DNA of 20,699 bases from DASUSH01 sp036375215 (lineage in GTDB: Bacteria; Actinomycetota; Thermoleophilia; Solirubrobacterales; 70-9), in assembly GCA_036375215.1 (NCBI GenBank), contig DASUSH010000107.1, positions 1 to 20,699 of the forward strand. The letters run 5' to 3'. The notes under the pieces were generated by a model. The model worked only from the letters and a program-made list of their open reading frames with translations. It made no database searches and was not told the origin of the DNA. Positions 8,535-15,568 of the stretch are shown here, piece after piece (position 1 is the stretch's first letter; each line of letters starts with the position of its first letter). The position numbers were made by a program, and so were the translations under genes.

Positions 8535-8552
8535 CCGGCCCCGCCCGCCGGC
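8534..8552 (+). terminator. Candidate rpsA terminator hairpin
   Basis: GCCGGC-CCCGCCC-GCCGGC, a 6-bp GC stem with a 7-base loop, begins at the last base of the rpsA stop codon. No T-run follows. Confidence 0.35.
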
Positions 8553-8639
8553 CCCGTCGACGCGGCCGCGCAGGCCTTCCTCGAGCACGGCGACGGCGCC
8601 GGCCACCGCCTCGACCGCGCTGCGAATCCTCTCCACGGG

Positions 8640-8654
8640 CCGACCTTTGGTCGG
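8640..8654. terminator. Hairpin CCGACC-TTT-GGTCGG
   Basis: A perfect 6-bp stem with a 3-base loop, followed by TTGT on the plus strand. It could be a second rpsA terminator. Its position 36 bases upstream of the TACCAT box also allows an operator for the copper operon. Confidence 0.4.
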
Positions 8655-8689
8655 TTGTACGTGACGGCGCATCCTGCCGTCGGTTTGCT

Positions 8690-8695
8690 TACCAT
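8690..8695 (+). promoter_or_regulatory. Putative -10 box (TACCAT) of the copper/quinoprotein operon
   Basis: TACCAT in a relatively T-rich stretch, 38 bases before the ATT start at 8734. It leaves room for a short leader containing the purine-rich RBS. No convincing -35. Confidence 0.4.
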
Positions 8696-8715
8696 CCGTC
8701 GCAGACGCCCGCTCT

Positions 8716-8727
8716 GGAGGGGGAGGG
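8716..8727 (+). promoter_or_regulatory. Ribosome binding site (GGAGGGGGAGGG) that points to an ATT start
   Basis: The purine block ends 6 bases before ATT 8734, a normal spacing. The next conventional start, TTG 8752, would be 24 bases away. Confidence 0.6.
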
Positions 8728-8733
8728 ACCGAG

Positions 8734-10503
8734 ATTCGCCGCATCCTGTCGTTGCCGATCGCGCTCGCCGTGCTGGTCGCGGGTGCCGCCTCCGCGCACG
8801 CATCGCCGCCGCACTCGCCGTTCCCGCCCGAGGTGAACGGCGCGGTCGACCTGCTGCCGAGGCCGTGCGCCCTCGAGGGCACCGACCGCTACGAGCGCGA
8901 GTTCTACGAGCGCGAGGGCTGGAGCGGCCCGGACTACGAGCGCTATCCGGGCGACTGCCAGCGCCTGCGCTTCTCCTACGGCCCGATCGCCGTCAAGCCG
9001 GGTCAGAACGACGTCCTCGTCGAGCCCGTGAAGATCGAGAAGCCGATGCGCGACGGCTTCATCACTCGCTTCGAGCCAAACCTCGTGCTCCCCGACGGCA
9101 GCGTGCCCCCGATCGAGCGCGTTCACCTGCATCACGGGACCTGGGTCTCCGTCCCCGATTACGGCTCCGGCCCGTTCTTCGCCGCCGGCGAGGAGAAGAC
9201 GATCGCGCCCTTCCCGAAGGGCTACGGGATGCCCGTGAAGGCGACCGACCAGTGGCTCTTGCTCTACATGGTGCACTCGGCGGTGCAGGAGCCGATGACC
9301 GTCTACATCACCTACGACATCGACTTCGTCCCGCAGGCCGACGCGGAGGAGCTCGGGCTGAAGCCGGCGTTCCCGGTCTGGCTCGACGTCAGGCCCTCGG
9401 GTTACCCGGTCTTCAACGCCCAGCGCGACTACGGCAAGAAGGGGGAGTGCACCTGGCCGAAGGAGGAATGCGCGGGCTTCGATCCGTACGGCAAGCAGAT
9501 CGTCGGCCAGGGCGAGCCCGGCAACCGCAAGGGTGAGGACCTGGTCCTCCCGGCCGCCGGCGAGTCCTTCGGCCGAGCCGGGCCGTTCACCGGCGGCACG
9601 CTGATCGGGATCGGCGGCCACCTGCACCCCGGGGGCCTGCAGAACGAGATCGACCTCGTCCGCGGCGGCAAGGCGAAACGCATCTACACCGGCAAGGCCG
9701 CCTACTGGAAACGAAGGCGCCCGGGGAAGCCGGGCGGGCCGCCGACGTCCTGGGACTTCTCGATGCGGGTGAACGGCAACCCGTACTGGGGCGTGCACGT
9801 GAAGCCCGGCGACGCGCTGCGCTCGAACGTCACCTACGACACGAAGATCCAGTCCACGTACGAGAACATGGGCATCGCGGTGGCGCTGTTCGCGCCCAAC
9901 GACGCGAATGGCAGGCCGACCGCTCCCGGCGTCGACCCGTTCAAGGCGCCGGTGGACCACTCGACCCGCTGCAGGTCGGAGGGCCTGCTGGCGAAGAAGC
10001 CGACCCTCTGCGACGAGGGCGGCATCGTCACCCACGGCCACCTCGCCGAGAACGACAACTTCGGCGGCCCCGGCGGCGAGTGGACGGCGACCACGGGTCC
10101 GCCCACCGACGAGGTAGCGATCGCCGACTTCCTCTACGCGCCCGGCGACCTGACGACGATCGAGATGACCGGCGTGCCGACCGTGAAGCTCGGCTCCACG
10201 CTCGACTTCACCAACTTCGACGGCGCCGCGATCTACCACACGGTCACCTCCTGCGCCTTCCCTTGCCTGGGCGAGACCGGAACCTCGTTCCCGCTCTCCG
10301 ACGGCGCGACCAGCACCGGCCGGCGGGTCGACTTCGACTCCTCCGAGCTCGGCGTCGGCCCTCCCGCGATCGGCCCGGCGAAGCAGGAGCTGCGCTGGGG
10401 CATGCCGATCACGGGCGAGGAGGGCTTCAAGCCCGGTGAGGTCGTCACCTACTTCTGCCGGATCCACCCTTCGATGCGAGGTGCATTCGAGGTAACCGAG
10501 TGA
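8734..10503 (+). CDS. Exported PHM-like copper protein with C-terminal cupredoxin domain
   Basis: Predicted 589 aa. Starting at ATT 8734 gives a proper signal peptide: RRILSLPIALAVLVAGAASA, with cleavage near AHA. TTG 8752 would remove its arginines. The main domain (about 40-400) has His131/133/134 (VHLHHGTW), His181 (YMVHSA), His296 and His298 (GGHLHPGG) and Met379 (YENMGIAVALF, after GDALRSNVTYDT). That order (HH, H, HxH, M) is the ligand order of the CuH and CuM sites in peptidylglycine alpha-hydroxylating monooxygenase and related type II copper monooxygenases. The C-terminal ~125 residues form a cupredoxin with His502 (IYHTVTSC) and FCRIHPSM (Cys575, His578, Met581), a complete type 1 copper set. 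It overlaps the next gene by 3-4 bases (GTGA). The PHM-like assignment rests on motif order, not alignment; the substrate is unknown. Confidence 0.75.
   Translation: MRRILSLPIALAVLVAGAASAHASPPHSPFPPEVNGAVDLLPRPCALEGTDRYEREFYEREGWSGPDYERYPGDCQRLRFSYGPIAVKPGQNDVLVEPVKIEKPMRDGFITRFEPNLVLPDGSVPPIERVHLHHGTWVSVPDYGSGPFFAAGEEKTIAPFPKGYGMPVKATDQWLLLYMVHSAVQEPMTVYITYDIDFVPQADAEELGLKPAFPVWLDVRPSGYPVFNAQRDYGKKGECTWPKEECAGFDPYGKQIVGQGEPGNRKGEDLVLPAAGESFGRAGPFTGGTLIGIGGHLHPGGLQNEIDLVRGGKAKRIYTGKAAYWKRRRPGKPGGPPTSWDFSMRVNGNPYWGVHVKPGDALRSNVTYDTKIQSTYENMGIAVALFAPNDANGRPTAPGVDPFKAPVDHSTRCRSEGLLAKKPTLCDEGGIVTHGHLAENDNFGGPGGEWTATTGPPTDEVAIADFLYAPGDLTTIEMTGVPTVKLGSTLDFTNFDGAAIYHTVTSCAFPCLGETGTSFPLSDGATSTGRRVDFDSSELGVGPPAIGPAKQELRWGMPITGEEGFKPGEVVTYFCRIHPSMRGAFEVTE
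10489..10493 (+). promoter_or_regulatory. Ribosome binding site (GAGGT) of the amidohydrolase gene
   Basis: GAGGT lies 6 bases before GTG 10500, inside the end of the upstream coding sequence. It supports translational coupling and the GTG start that overlaps the TGA. Confidence 0.6.
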
Positions 10504-12233
10504 TCGACTGGAAGCAACACGGATCGTCGCCGAGCTCGGCCCCGGCTCGGTTCTCCTGGCCCGACATGTCCCAGGACCTGCCGGTGGACGTGCTGCCGTG
10601 CTCGAACGAGGAGTACTTCCCGCTGCCACCGTCGGCGGCGCAGCTGGCGATCATGGACGCCGCCAACCGCGAGACCGAGCGCTGGCGCGGCAGGTTCGGC
10701 ATGTCGCGGCGGCAGTTCGTCCGCACGGCGGCCGCGACCGCGATCGGGTTCTGGGCGATCGACCTGATCCGGATGGGCCGCTACGGCAACTACGGCTTCG
10801 CGCAGGGCGGGACGACCCCGGACGCCTGCGACCTCGAGTGGGCCGGCGCCAAGGGGCTGGAGACGCTGCGCAACCTTCCCGGCGAGTTCATCTTCGACGT
10901 CCAGTCCCACCACGTCGACCCGGATGGGATGTGGCGCGTCACCAACCCCGCCTTCCACGCGTTCTTCTCGGCGGTGTGGCCGCAGGCGCACGAAGGCGGC
11001 GAGGCCGACCCGATGCAGAACCTCTCCCGCTTCCACTACCTGAAGGAGATCTACCTCGACTCGGCGACGACGATGTCGGTGCTCTCCTGCGTGCCGACGT
11101 CGCCCGACGCCGACAACCCGCTGCCGCTCGCCGAGGCGGCGGAGACCGTCAACGTCGTCAACGACCTCGCCGACTCGCGGCGCGCCGTCCTGCACGCGTT
11201 CGCGATGCCGAACCGCGGCGGCCTCGGCGACCTCGCCCAGGACGAGAGCCAGCGCGCCCCCAACATCGAGGAGGAGATGGCGCTGATGGAGGAGCGCGCC
11301 AAGCGGTACGGCAAGATCCTGCGCGGCTGGAAGACCTACTGCGCCTGGGGGAGCGTCCCCTACGCGAGCGGGTGGTTCCTCGACTCCGACACCGGGATGC
11401 GCTTCCTGCAGCAGGTGAAGTCGATCTCCCAGCGCTACGACAAGGTCCCGCCGGTCGTCGCCACCCACAAGGGATTCGCGCTCCCCGGCTTCGATCAGCG
11501 GGCGGCGACGCCGCGCGACATCGGGCCGGCGGCGAAGGCGAACCCCGACGTGCGCTTCCTCGTCTACCACTCGGGCTACGACACCGGCGACACCCAGCGG
11601 CCCTATGCCGGCGATGAGAACGTCAGCTCGGACACGAACCAGGTCGACGCGCTGATCAAGAGCCTGCGCGAGAACGAGTGGGACGCGCCCCGCTTCCGCA
11701 AGAAGGGCAAGCGGTTCGGCAACGTCCCCAACGTCTGGGCGGAGCTCGGCTCGGTCTGGCGCAACGTGATGAACGACCCCGACGAGGCCGCGCACCTGCT
11801 CGGCAAGCTGATCACCCACGTCGGGCCGCGACGAATCGCCTGGGGCACCGACAGCCTCTGGTACGGCTCGCCGCAGCCCGAGATCGTCGGCCTGCGCCGC
11901 TTCGAGTTCACCGACGAGGGCAAGGAGCTCTACGGGCTGCCCCACGGGCTCGAGGGAGACGTCAACGACCCCACCCGGAAGGCGCCGCGCCCCGAGCGCA
12001 CGATCCGCAACGGGATCCTGGGCCGCAACGCCGCCCGGGCCTACGAGATCAACCCCGACGCCCAGCGCGACGCGATCCACTGCGACGACGTCAACGAGCT
12101 GCGCGAGCAGGGCTACCTCCGCGACCAGGGGACCCAGCGCGAGTCCGCGCCGCTCGCCTCGCACCTCGCGCCCGGCCCCCGGACGCGCCGCGAGGTGCTC
12201 AAGGGGCTGAAGGAGAACCCGTGGTCGCCCTGA
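10500..12233 (+). CDS. Amidohydrolase-family (Amidohydro_2-like) metallohydrolase with Tat-like segment
   Basis: Predicted 577 aa; GTG 10500, overlapping the upstream stop. Residues 68-90 (MSRRQFVRTAAATAIGFWAI) look like a twin-arginine signal, but they come after an unusual 67-residue N-terminal extension. The catalytic domain runs from about 130 to 530. Candidate metal and catalytic residues are His137/138 (FDVQSHHVD), His323 (VATHKGF), His357 (LVYHSGYD) and Asp451 (AWGTDSLWYGSPQPEI). These match the H..H / H / H / D order of TIM-barrel amidohydrolases of the Amidohydro_2 type, which hydrolyse or decarboxylate C-N, C-O or C-C bonds. Flanked by two exported copper-domain proteins, it probably acts outside the cytoplasmic membrane, perhaps anchored by the Tat-like helix. 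The substrate is unknown. Confidence 0.8.
   Translation: MIDWKQHGSSPSSAPARFSWPDMSQDLPVDVLPCSNEEYFPLPPSAAQLAIMDAANRETERWRGRFGMSRRQFVRTAAATAIGFWAIDLIRMGRYGNYGFAQGGTTPDACDLEWAGAKGLETLRNLPGEFIFDVQSHHVDPDGMWRVTNPAFHAFFSAVWPQAHEGGEADPMQNLSRFHYLKEIYLDSATTMSVLSCVPTSPDADNPLPLAEAAETVNVVNDLADSRRAVLHAFAMPNRGGLGDLAQDESQRAPNIEEEMALMEERAKRYGKILRGWKTYCAWGSVPYASGWFLDSDTGMRFLQQVKSISQRYDKVPPVVATHKGFALPGFDQRAATPRDIGPAAKANPDVRFLVYHSGYDTGDTQRPYAGDENVSSDTNQVDALIKSLRENEWDAPRFRKKGKRFGNVPNVWAELGSVWRNVMNDPDEAAHLLGKLITHVGPRRIAWGTDSLWYGSPQPEIVGLRRFEFTDEGKELYGLPHGLEGDVNDPTRKAPRPERTIRNGILGRNAARAYEINPDAQRDAIHCDDVNELREQGYLRDQGTQRESAPLASHLAPGPRTRREVLKGLKENPWSP
12210..12215 (+). promoter_or_regulatory. Ribosome binding site (AAGGAG) of the quinoprotein gene
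   Basis: AAGGAG lies 5 bases before GTG 12221, within the last codons of the amidohydrolase gene. It supports a start at 12221 that overlaps the upstream gene by 13 bases. Confidence 0.65.
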
Positions 12234-14191
12234 GGCTCCGGCGGGTGCCGCTCGCCGCCGCGCTCGCCGCGGCGCTCGTGGCGGCGGCTCCCGCCGAGGC
12301 GAAGCAGAAGCCAGCCCCGCAGCACCGGGTCTGCGCCGATTCCAAGGTCGGCGGCGGCGAGTGGCCGAGCTACGGGCACGACTTCGCGAACACCCGCTCG
12401 CAGCCGCGCGAGAAGGTGATCTCGCCGGGGGACGCCCTCCAGCTGGGCCCGGTCTGGACCTTCTCGACCACCGAGGACGGCGGCGGTGAGGGCGACATCA
12501 CCGGCACGCCGGCCGTCGCCGGCGGCTGCGTCTACGCGGCCACCACCGAGGGCTGGGTGTTCGCGCTCAACGCCGACAGCGGGAAGCTCGCCTGGAAGCG
12601 CCGGCTGCCGTACGGCGGCGGCGTCAACGGCTCGGTCACGGTCCGGAAGAAACGCGTCTACGTCGGCGTCTCGCGGCTGACCAAGCCGACCGAGGGTTGC
12701 CGCGAGGACGATCCCTGCATCGGGCCCTACGTGGTCGCGCTTGACCGTCGTAGCGGGCGGGTGGAGTGGGCGACGAGGTCGATCGACGACCAGCCCGGCT
12801 CCGACCTCTACGGCAGCCCGGTGGTCTTCGAGCGGACGGTGATGGTCGGCGTCTCCGGGGGCTCCGCCGAGCTCGGCGACGAGGCCGATCGCTACGCGTT
12901 CCAGGGCTCGATGGTCTTCATCGACACGCGCCGGGGCAGGACCGTGAGGAAGACCTGGACGATCCATCCGCCGAAGCAGCCCGACGACGAGTTCGCCGGC
13001 GCGGGGATCTGGACCACGCCCGCGGTCGACACCGACGCGAAGGTCGCCTTCGCCGGCACCGCCAACCCGTTCAAGCCGCAGGCCGAGCACGAGCACGCGA
13101 ACGCCGTCCTGAAGTTCGACGTCGATCGGAAGAGCGAGGCCTTCGGCGAGATCATCGGCTCCTACAAGGGCAACGTCGACGAGTACTTCCCGGGCCTCTC
13201 GACGCTGCCCTGCTACGACGTCCCCGGCAACGCCCCGCCCTACTACCCGCAGGGGATCGGCGCCTGCGGGGACATCGACCTCGACTTCGGCGCCGCCCCG
13301 AACCTGATCACCGGCGAGGACGGGCGCAAGCTCGTCGGCAACGGCCAGAAGTCCGGCGTCTACCACGTCTTCGACGCCGAGACGATGGAGCCGGTCGCCT
13401 CGGAGATCGTCGGCCCCCCGACGTCCGTCGGCGGGATCGTCGGCTCGACCGCCTACGACGGCGAGAGCGTCTACGGGCCGATGACCGTCCCCGGATACCT
13501 CTGGTCGATCGGAGCCGCCGGCGGATACCGCTGGGCCGCTCCGATCGCCGACGGCGTGCACTGGGGCAACCCGGTCGCCGTCGCCAACGGCGTCGTCTAC
13601 ACCTCCGACCTCGGGGGCTTCCTCGATGCCTTCGACGCCCGCACGGGGCTCCTCCTCGGGAAGCATCAGCTGGTTGCCGGGGAGCCGACGCCGTCGTGGG
13701 GCGGGGTCAGCATCGCCCGCCACACGATCTACGCGACGACCGGGATCCGCGGGTCGGCCGAGGGCCACGTCGTCGCGTTCCGTCCCGGCGGGCGCAGCCA
13801 GGCGACCGACGAGCCCGGTGATGGCGGCGGCGGCGGTGGCAAGCCGCCCGAGCCGGAACCCGCCCCGCCCGAGGAGCCGCCGGAGGAGGGCTCCGGCGCG
13901 ACCGAGCCGCCGATCATCGCCGGGCCCGGCGCCGCCTCGACCAGCTACGCGACCCCGATCGCCACCACCGCGGTCGGCGGCACGCTCGAGTTCGTCAACC
14001 TGGACCTCGCCAAGCACGACGTGCAGTCGACCGAGAAGGCGCCCGACGGGACGCCGCTCTTCTCGACGCCGCTGATCGACTTCGGCGAGACCGCGCCCAT
14101 CGCGGGGCTCGATCGCGTCAGCGCCGGCAAGGCGTACGAGTTCTTCTGCTCGATCCACCCCGGGATGCGAGGCACCCTCAACGTCCGCTGA
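12221..14191 (+). CDS. Exported PQQ-type beta-propeller protein with C-terminal cupredoxin
   Basis: Predicted 656 aa from GTG 12221, which gives a clear signal peptide (RLRRVPLAAALAAALVAAAP, then AEA). The propeller (about 45-525) has repeated PQQ-type blades: GCVYAATTEGWVFALNADSG, VVALDRRSGRVEW, GVYHVFDAETMEPVA and VVYTSDLGGFLDAFDARTG. The opening WPSYGHDFANTRSQP and the acidic DIDLDFGAAPNLI (Asp351/353/355) resemble soluble PQQ alcohol dehydrogenases of the polyvinyl-alcohol dehydrogenase type. PQQ binding itself is not proven. A Gly/Pro/Glu linker (about 528-565) leads to a cupredoxin with His599 (AKHDVQS) and FCSIHPGM (Cys643, His646, Met649). There is no CxxCH haem motif, so the cupredoxin may take the electron-acceptor role that cytochrome c has in relatives. 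Last gene of the three-gene operon. Confidence 0.82.
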   Translation: MVALRLRRVPLAAALAAALVAAAPAEAKQKPAPQHRVCADSKVGGGEWPSYGHDFANTRSQPREKVISPGDALQLGPVWTFSTTEDGGGEGDITGTPAVAGGCVYAATTEGWVFALNADSGKLAWKRRLPYGGGVNGSVTVRKKRVYVGVSRLTKPTEGCREDDPCIGPYVVALDRRSGRVEWATRSIDDQPGSDLYGSPVVFERTVMVGVSGGSAELGDEADRYAFQGSMVFIDTRRGRTVRKTWTIHPPKQPDDEFAGAGIWTTPAVDTDAKVAFAGTANPFKPQAEHEHANAVLKFDVDRKSEAFGEIIGSYKGNVDEYFPGLSTLPCYDVPGNAPPYYPQGIGACGDIDLDFGAAPNLITGEDGRKLVGNGQKSGVYHVFDAETMEPVASEIVGPPTSVGGIVGSTAYDGESVYGPMTVPGYLWSIGAAGGYRWAAPIADGVHWGNPVAVANGVVYTSDLGGFLDAFDARTGLLLGKHQLVAGEPTPSWGGVSIARHTIYATTGIRGSAEGHVVAFRPGGRSQATDEPGDGGGGGGKPPEPEPAPPEEPPEEGSGATEPPIIAGPGAASTSYATPIATTAVGGTLEFVNLDLAKHDVQSTEKAPDGTPLFSTPLIDFGETAPIAGLDRVSAGKAYEFFCSIHPGMRGTLNVR

Positions 14192-14229
14192 GCGCCCCGC
14201 CGGCCACGAGGTTCGGTGGTCGCTGCTCC

Positions 14230-14235
14230 TAATCT
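14230..14235 (+). promoter_or_regulatory. Putative -10 box (TAATCT) of the coaE operon
   Basis: TAATCT ends 7 bases before GTG 14243 and 4 bases before ATG 14240. The spacing favours a leaderless start at GTG 14243, in line with the other operon heads here. Confidence 0.45.
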
Positions 14236-14242
14236 CTGCATG

Positions 14243-14833
14243 GTGACCGCGACCATGATCGGTCTCACGGGCAGCGTCAGCTCCGGGAAGTCGGCGACGC
14301 TGGCCGCCTTCGAGCGGCTCGGCGCCGAGACGATCTCGGCCGACGCCGTCGTCCACGAGCTGCTCGCGACCGACGAGCTGCGCGAGGCGCTGGTCGAGCG
14401 CTGGGGCGAGGACGTCGCCCCCGGCGGCGAGCTCGACCGCAGCAAGGTCGCCGCGATCGTGTTCCAGGACCCCGATGAGCTTCACTGGCTCGAGTCGCAG
14501 CTTCACCCCCGCGTCGGCAGCCGGATCGCCGCGTGGAGGGAGGACCTGGGCCCCGACGCCGGCCTCGCGGTGATCGAGGTCCCGCTCCTGTTCGAGTCCG
14601 GCATGGAGGGCCTCTTCGACGCCGTCGTGGCGGTGACGGCGCCACGCGACCTGCGCGCCGTGCGCGCCGAGGGTCGCGGGATGGACGAGCTCGAGGGCCG
14701 CGACGGCCGCCAGCTGCCCGAGGCCGAGAAGGCCGCACGTTCGGACTTCGTGATCGAGAACGACGGGTCCCTCGACGACCTCGAGGCTAAGCTCGAAGCT
14801 CTCCTGCCCGAGCTCAAATCCGCCCGGAGGTGA
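14243..14833 (+). CDS. coaE: Dephospho-CoA kinase
   Basis: Last step of coenzyme A synthesis: ATP-dependent phosphorylation of dephospho-CoA. About 196 aa, normal for the family. P-loop MIGLTGSVSSGKSATLAAF near the N-terminus, then AETISADAVVHELL, the LHPRV motif, VIEVPLLFESGMEGLFDAVV and AVTAPRDLRAVRAEGRGM, followed by QLPEAEKAARSDFVIENDGS. These are CoaE hallmarks in the right order. Start choices are ATG 14240, GTG 14243 and ATG 14255; I favour GTG 14243 from the TAATCT box, but the difference is only 1-5 residues. The stop overlaps the Shine-Dalgarno of the lytic transglycosylase, so the two are probably co-transcribed. Confidence 0.93.
   Translation: MTATMIGLTGSVSSGKSATLAAFERLGAETISADAVVHELLATDELREALVERWGEDVAPGGELDRSKVAAIVFQDPDELHWLESQLHPRVGSRIAAWREDLGPDAGLAVIEVPLLFESGMEGLFDAVVAVTAPRDLRAVRAEGRGMDELEGRDGRQLPEAEKAARSDFVIENDGSLDDLEAKLEALLPELKSARR
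14826..14833 (+). promoter_or_regulatory. Ribosome binding site (GGAGGTGA) of the lytic transglycosylase
   Basis: A near-perfect Shine-Dalgarno whose TGA is the coaE stop codon, 6 bases before TTG 14840. It decides the TTG start. Confidence 0.75.
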
Positions 14834-14839
14834 CGGGTC

Positions 14840-15544
14840 TTGTCCGCCGCAGCACGGGGTCGAGCGAAGTCGCGCAGCCGCAGCCCAGCGCGCGGCGCGA
14901 CGTCCCGTTCGCGCCCGAAGAAAGGCTCGCGCTCCGCGCGCCCCAAGGCGCGGCGCCGGACGAAGGCCCAGGCGAAGGTGCGCCGGCGCCGCGTCCTCGC
15001 CGGCGGGGCCGTCGCGGCCGTCGTGGGGGTGCTGGCGGTGACCCAGTTCGGGATCTTCGACGACACGGTCAAGGAGATCACCCTGCCGCTCCGCCACGAG
15101 GACATCATCCGCCAGCAGGCCGCCGACAAGGATGTCGACGCGGCCCTGATCGCCGGCGTGATCTACGCCGAGTCGCGCTTCGTCGACCAGACCTCCGAGG
15201 CGGGCGCGCGGGGGCTCATGCAGATCACGCCGGGGACCGCGAACGAGATCGAGGAGCGCAGCGGCGGCACGACCTTCGATCCGGCGACCGACCTCTCCGA
15301 CCCCCAGATCAACATCCAGTACGGCACCTACCACCTGCGCGAGCTCCTCGACCTCTACGGCGGCAACGAGGTCGCGGCGCTCGCCGCCTACAACGCGGGC
15401 CCCGGCAAGGTCGACGAGTGGGGCGGCGCCGACATCGAGGTTGAGCACATCGGCTACGCGGAGACGCGCGAGTACGTCGACACCGTGCTCACCAAGCGCG
15501 AGGAGTACCGCCACAACTACGCCCGCGAGCTCGGGCTCGACTGA
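14840..15544 (+). CDS. Membrane-anchored soluble-type lytic transglycosylase (SLT domain)
   Basis: Cleaves the glycan strands of peptidoglycan. 234 aa from TTG 14840. The first ~50 residues are extremely Arg/Lys/Ser-rich (RRRTKAQAKVRRRR) and cytoplasmic; a signal anchor follows at about 52-70 (VLAGGAVAAVVGVLAVTQF). The SLT domain (about 85-215) carries the catalytic glutamate Glu111 in VIYAESRF, then ARGLMQITPGTANEI, NIQYGTYHLRELL and AALAAYNAGPGKV. All motifs of the Slt70-type goose-lysozyme fold are intact. It sits between coaE and a large membrane protein gene with minimal spacing, consistent with an envelope-related operon. The basic N-terminus might bind nucleic acid or anionic lipids; that is only inference. 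Confidence 0.92.
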   Translation: MSAAARGRAKSRSRSPARGATSRSRPKKGSRSARPKARRRTKAQAKVRRRRVLAGGAVAAVVGVLAVTQFGIFDDTVKEITLPLRHEDIIRQQAADKDVDAALIAGVIYAESRFVDQTSEAGARGLMQITPGTANEIEERSGGTTFDPATDLSDPQINIQYGTYHLRELLDLYGGNEVAALAAYNAGPGKVDEWGGADIEVEHIGYAETREYVDTVLTKREEYRHNYARELGLD

Positions 15545-15568
15545 CCCGAGCCACCGAGACCGGCGACC

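Larger units (their letters stand above)
8535..8733. other. Intergenic region between rpsA and the copper operon
   Basis: About 200 bases without a supported gene. It holds the hairpin just after rpsA, a second hairpin at 8640-8654, a TACCAT box at 8690-8695 and a purine-rich RBS at 8716-8727. A minus-strand stretch starting near 8637 could encode ERIRSAVEAVAGAVAVLEEG, but it runs on as the antisense of rpsA, so I do not call it. Confidence 0.6.

Noticed and set aside
8500..8690. Short minus-strand gene encoding ERIRSAVEAVAGAVAVLEEG
   Set aside because: The helix-like start is tempting, but the frame continues without a stop as the antisense of rpsA and has no RBS.
6923..8836. 637-codon plus-strand frame overlapping rpsA
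   Set aside because: An Arg/Pro/Gly-rich alternative frame of rpsA; rpsA has four clear S1 domains and its own promoter-like box.
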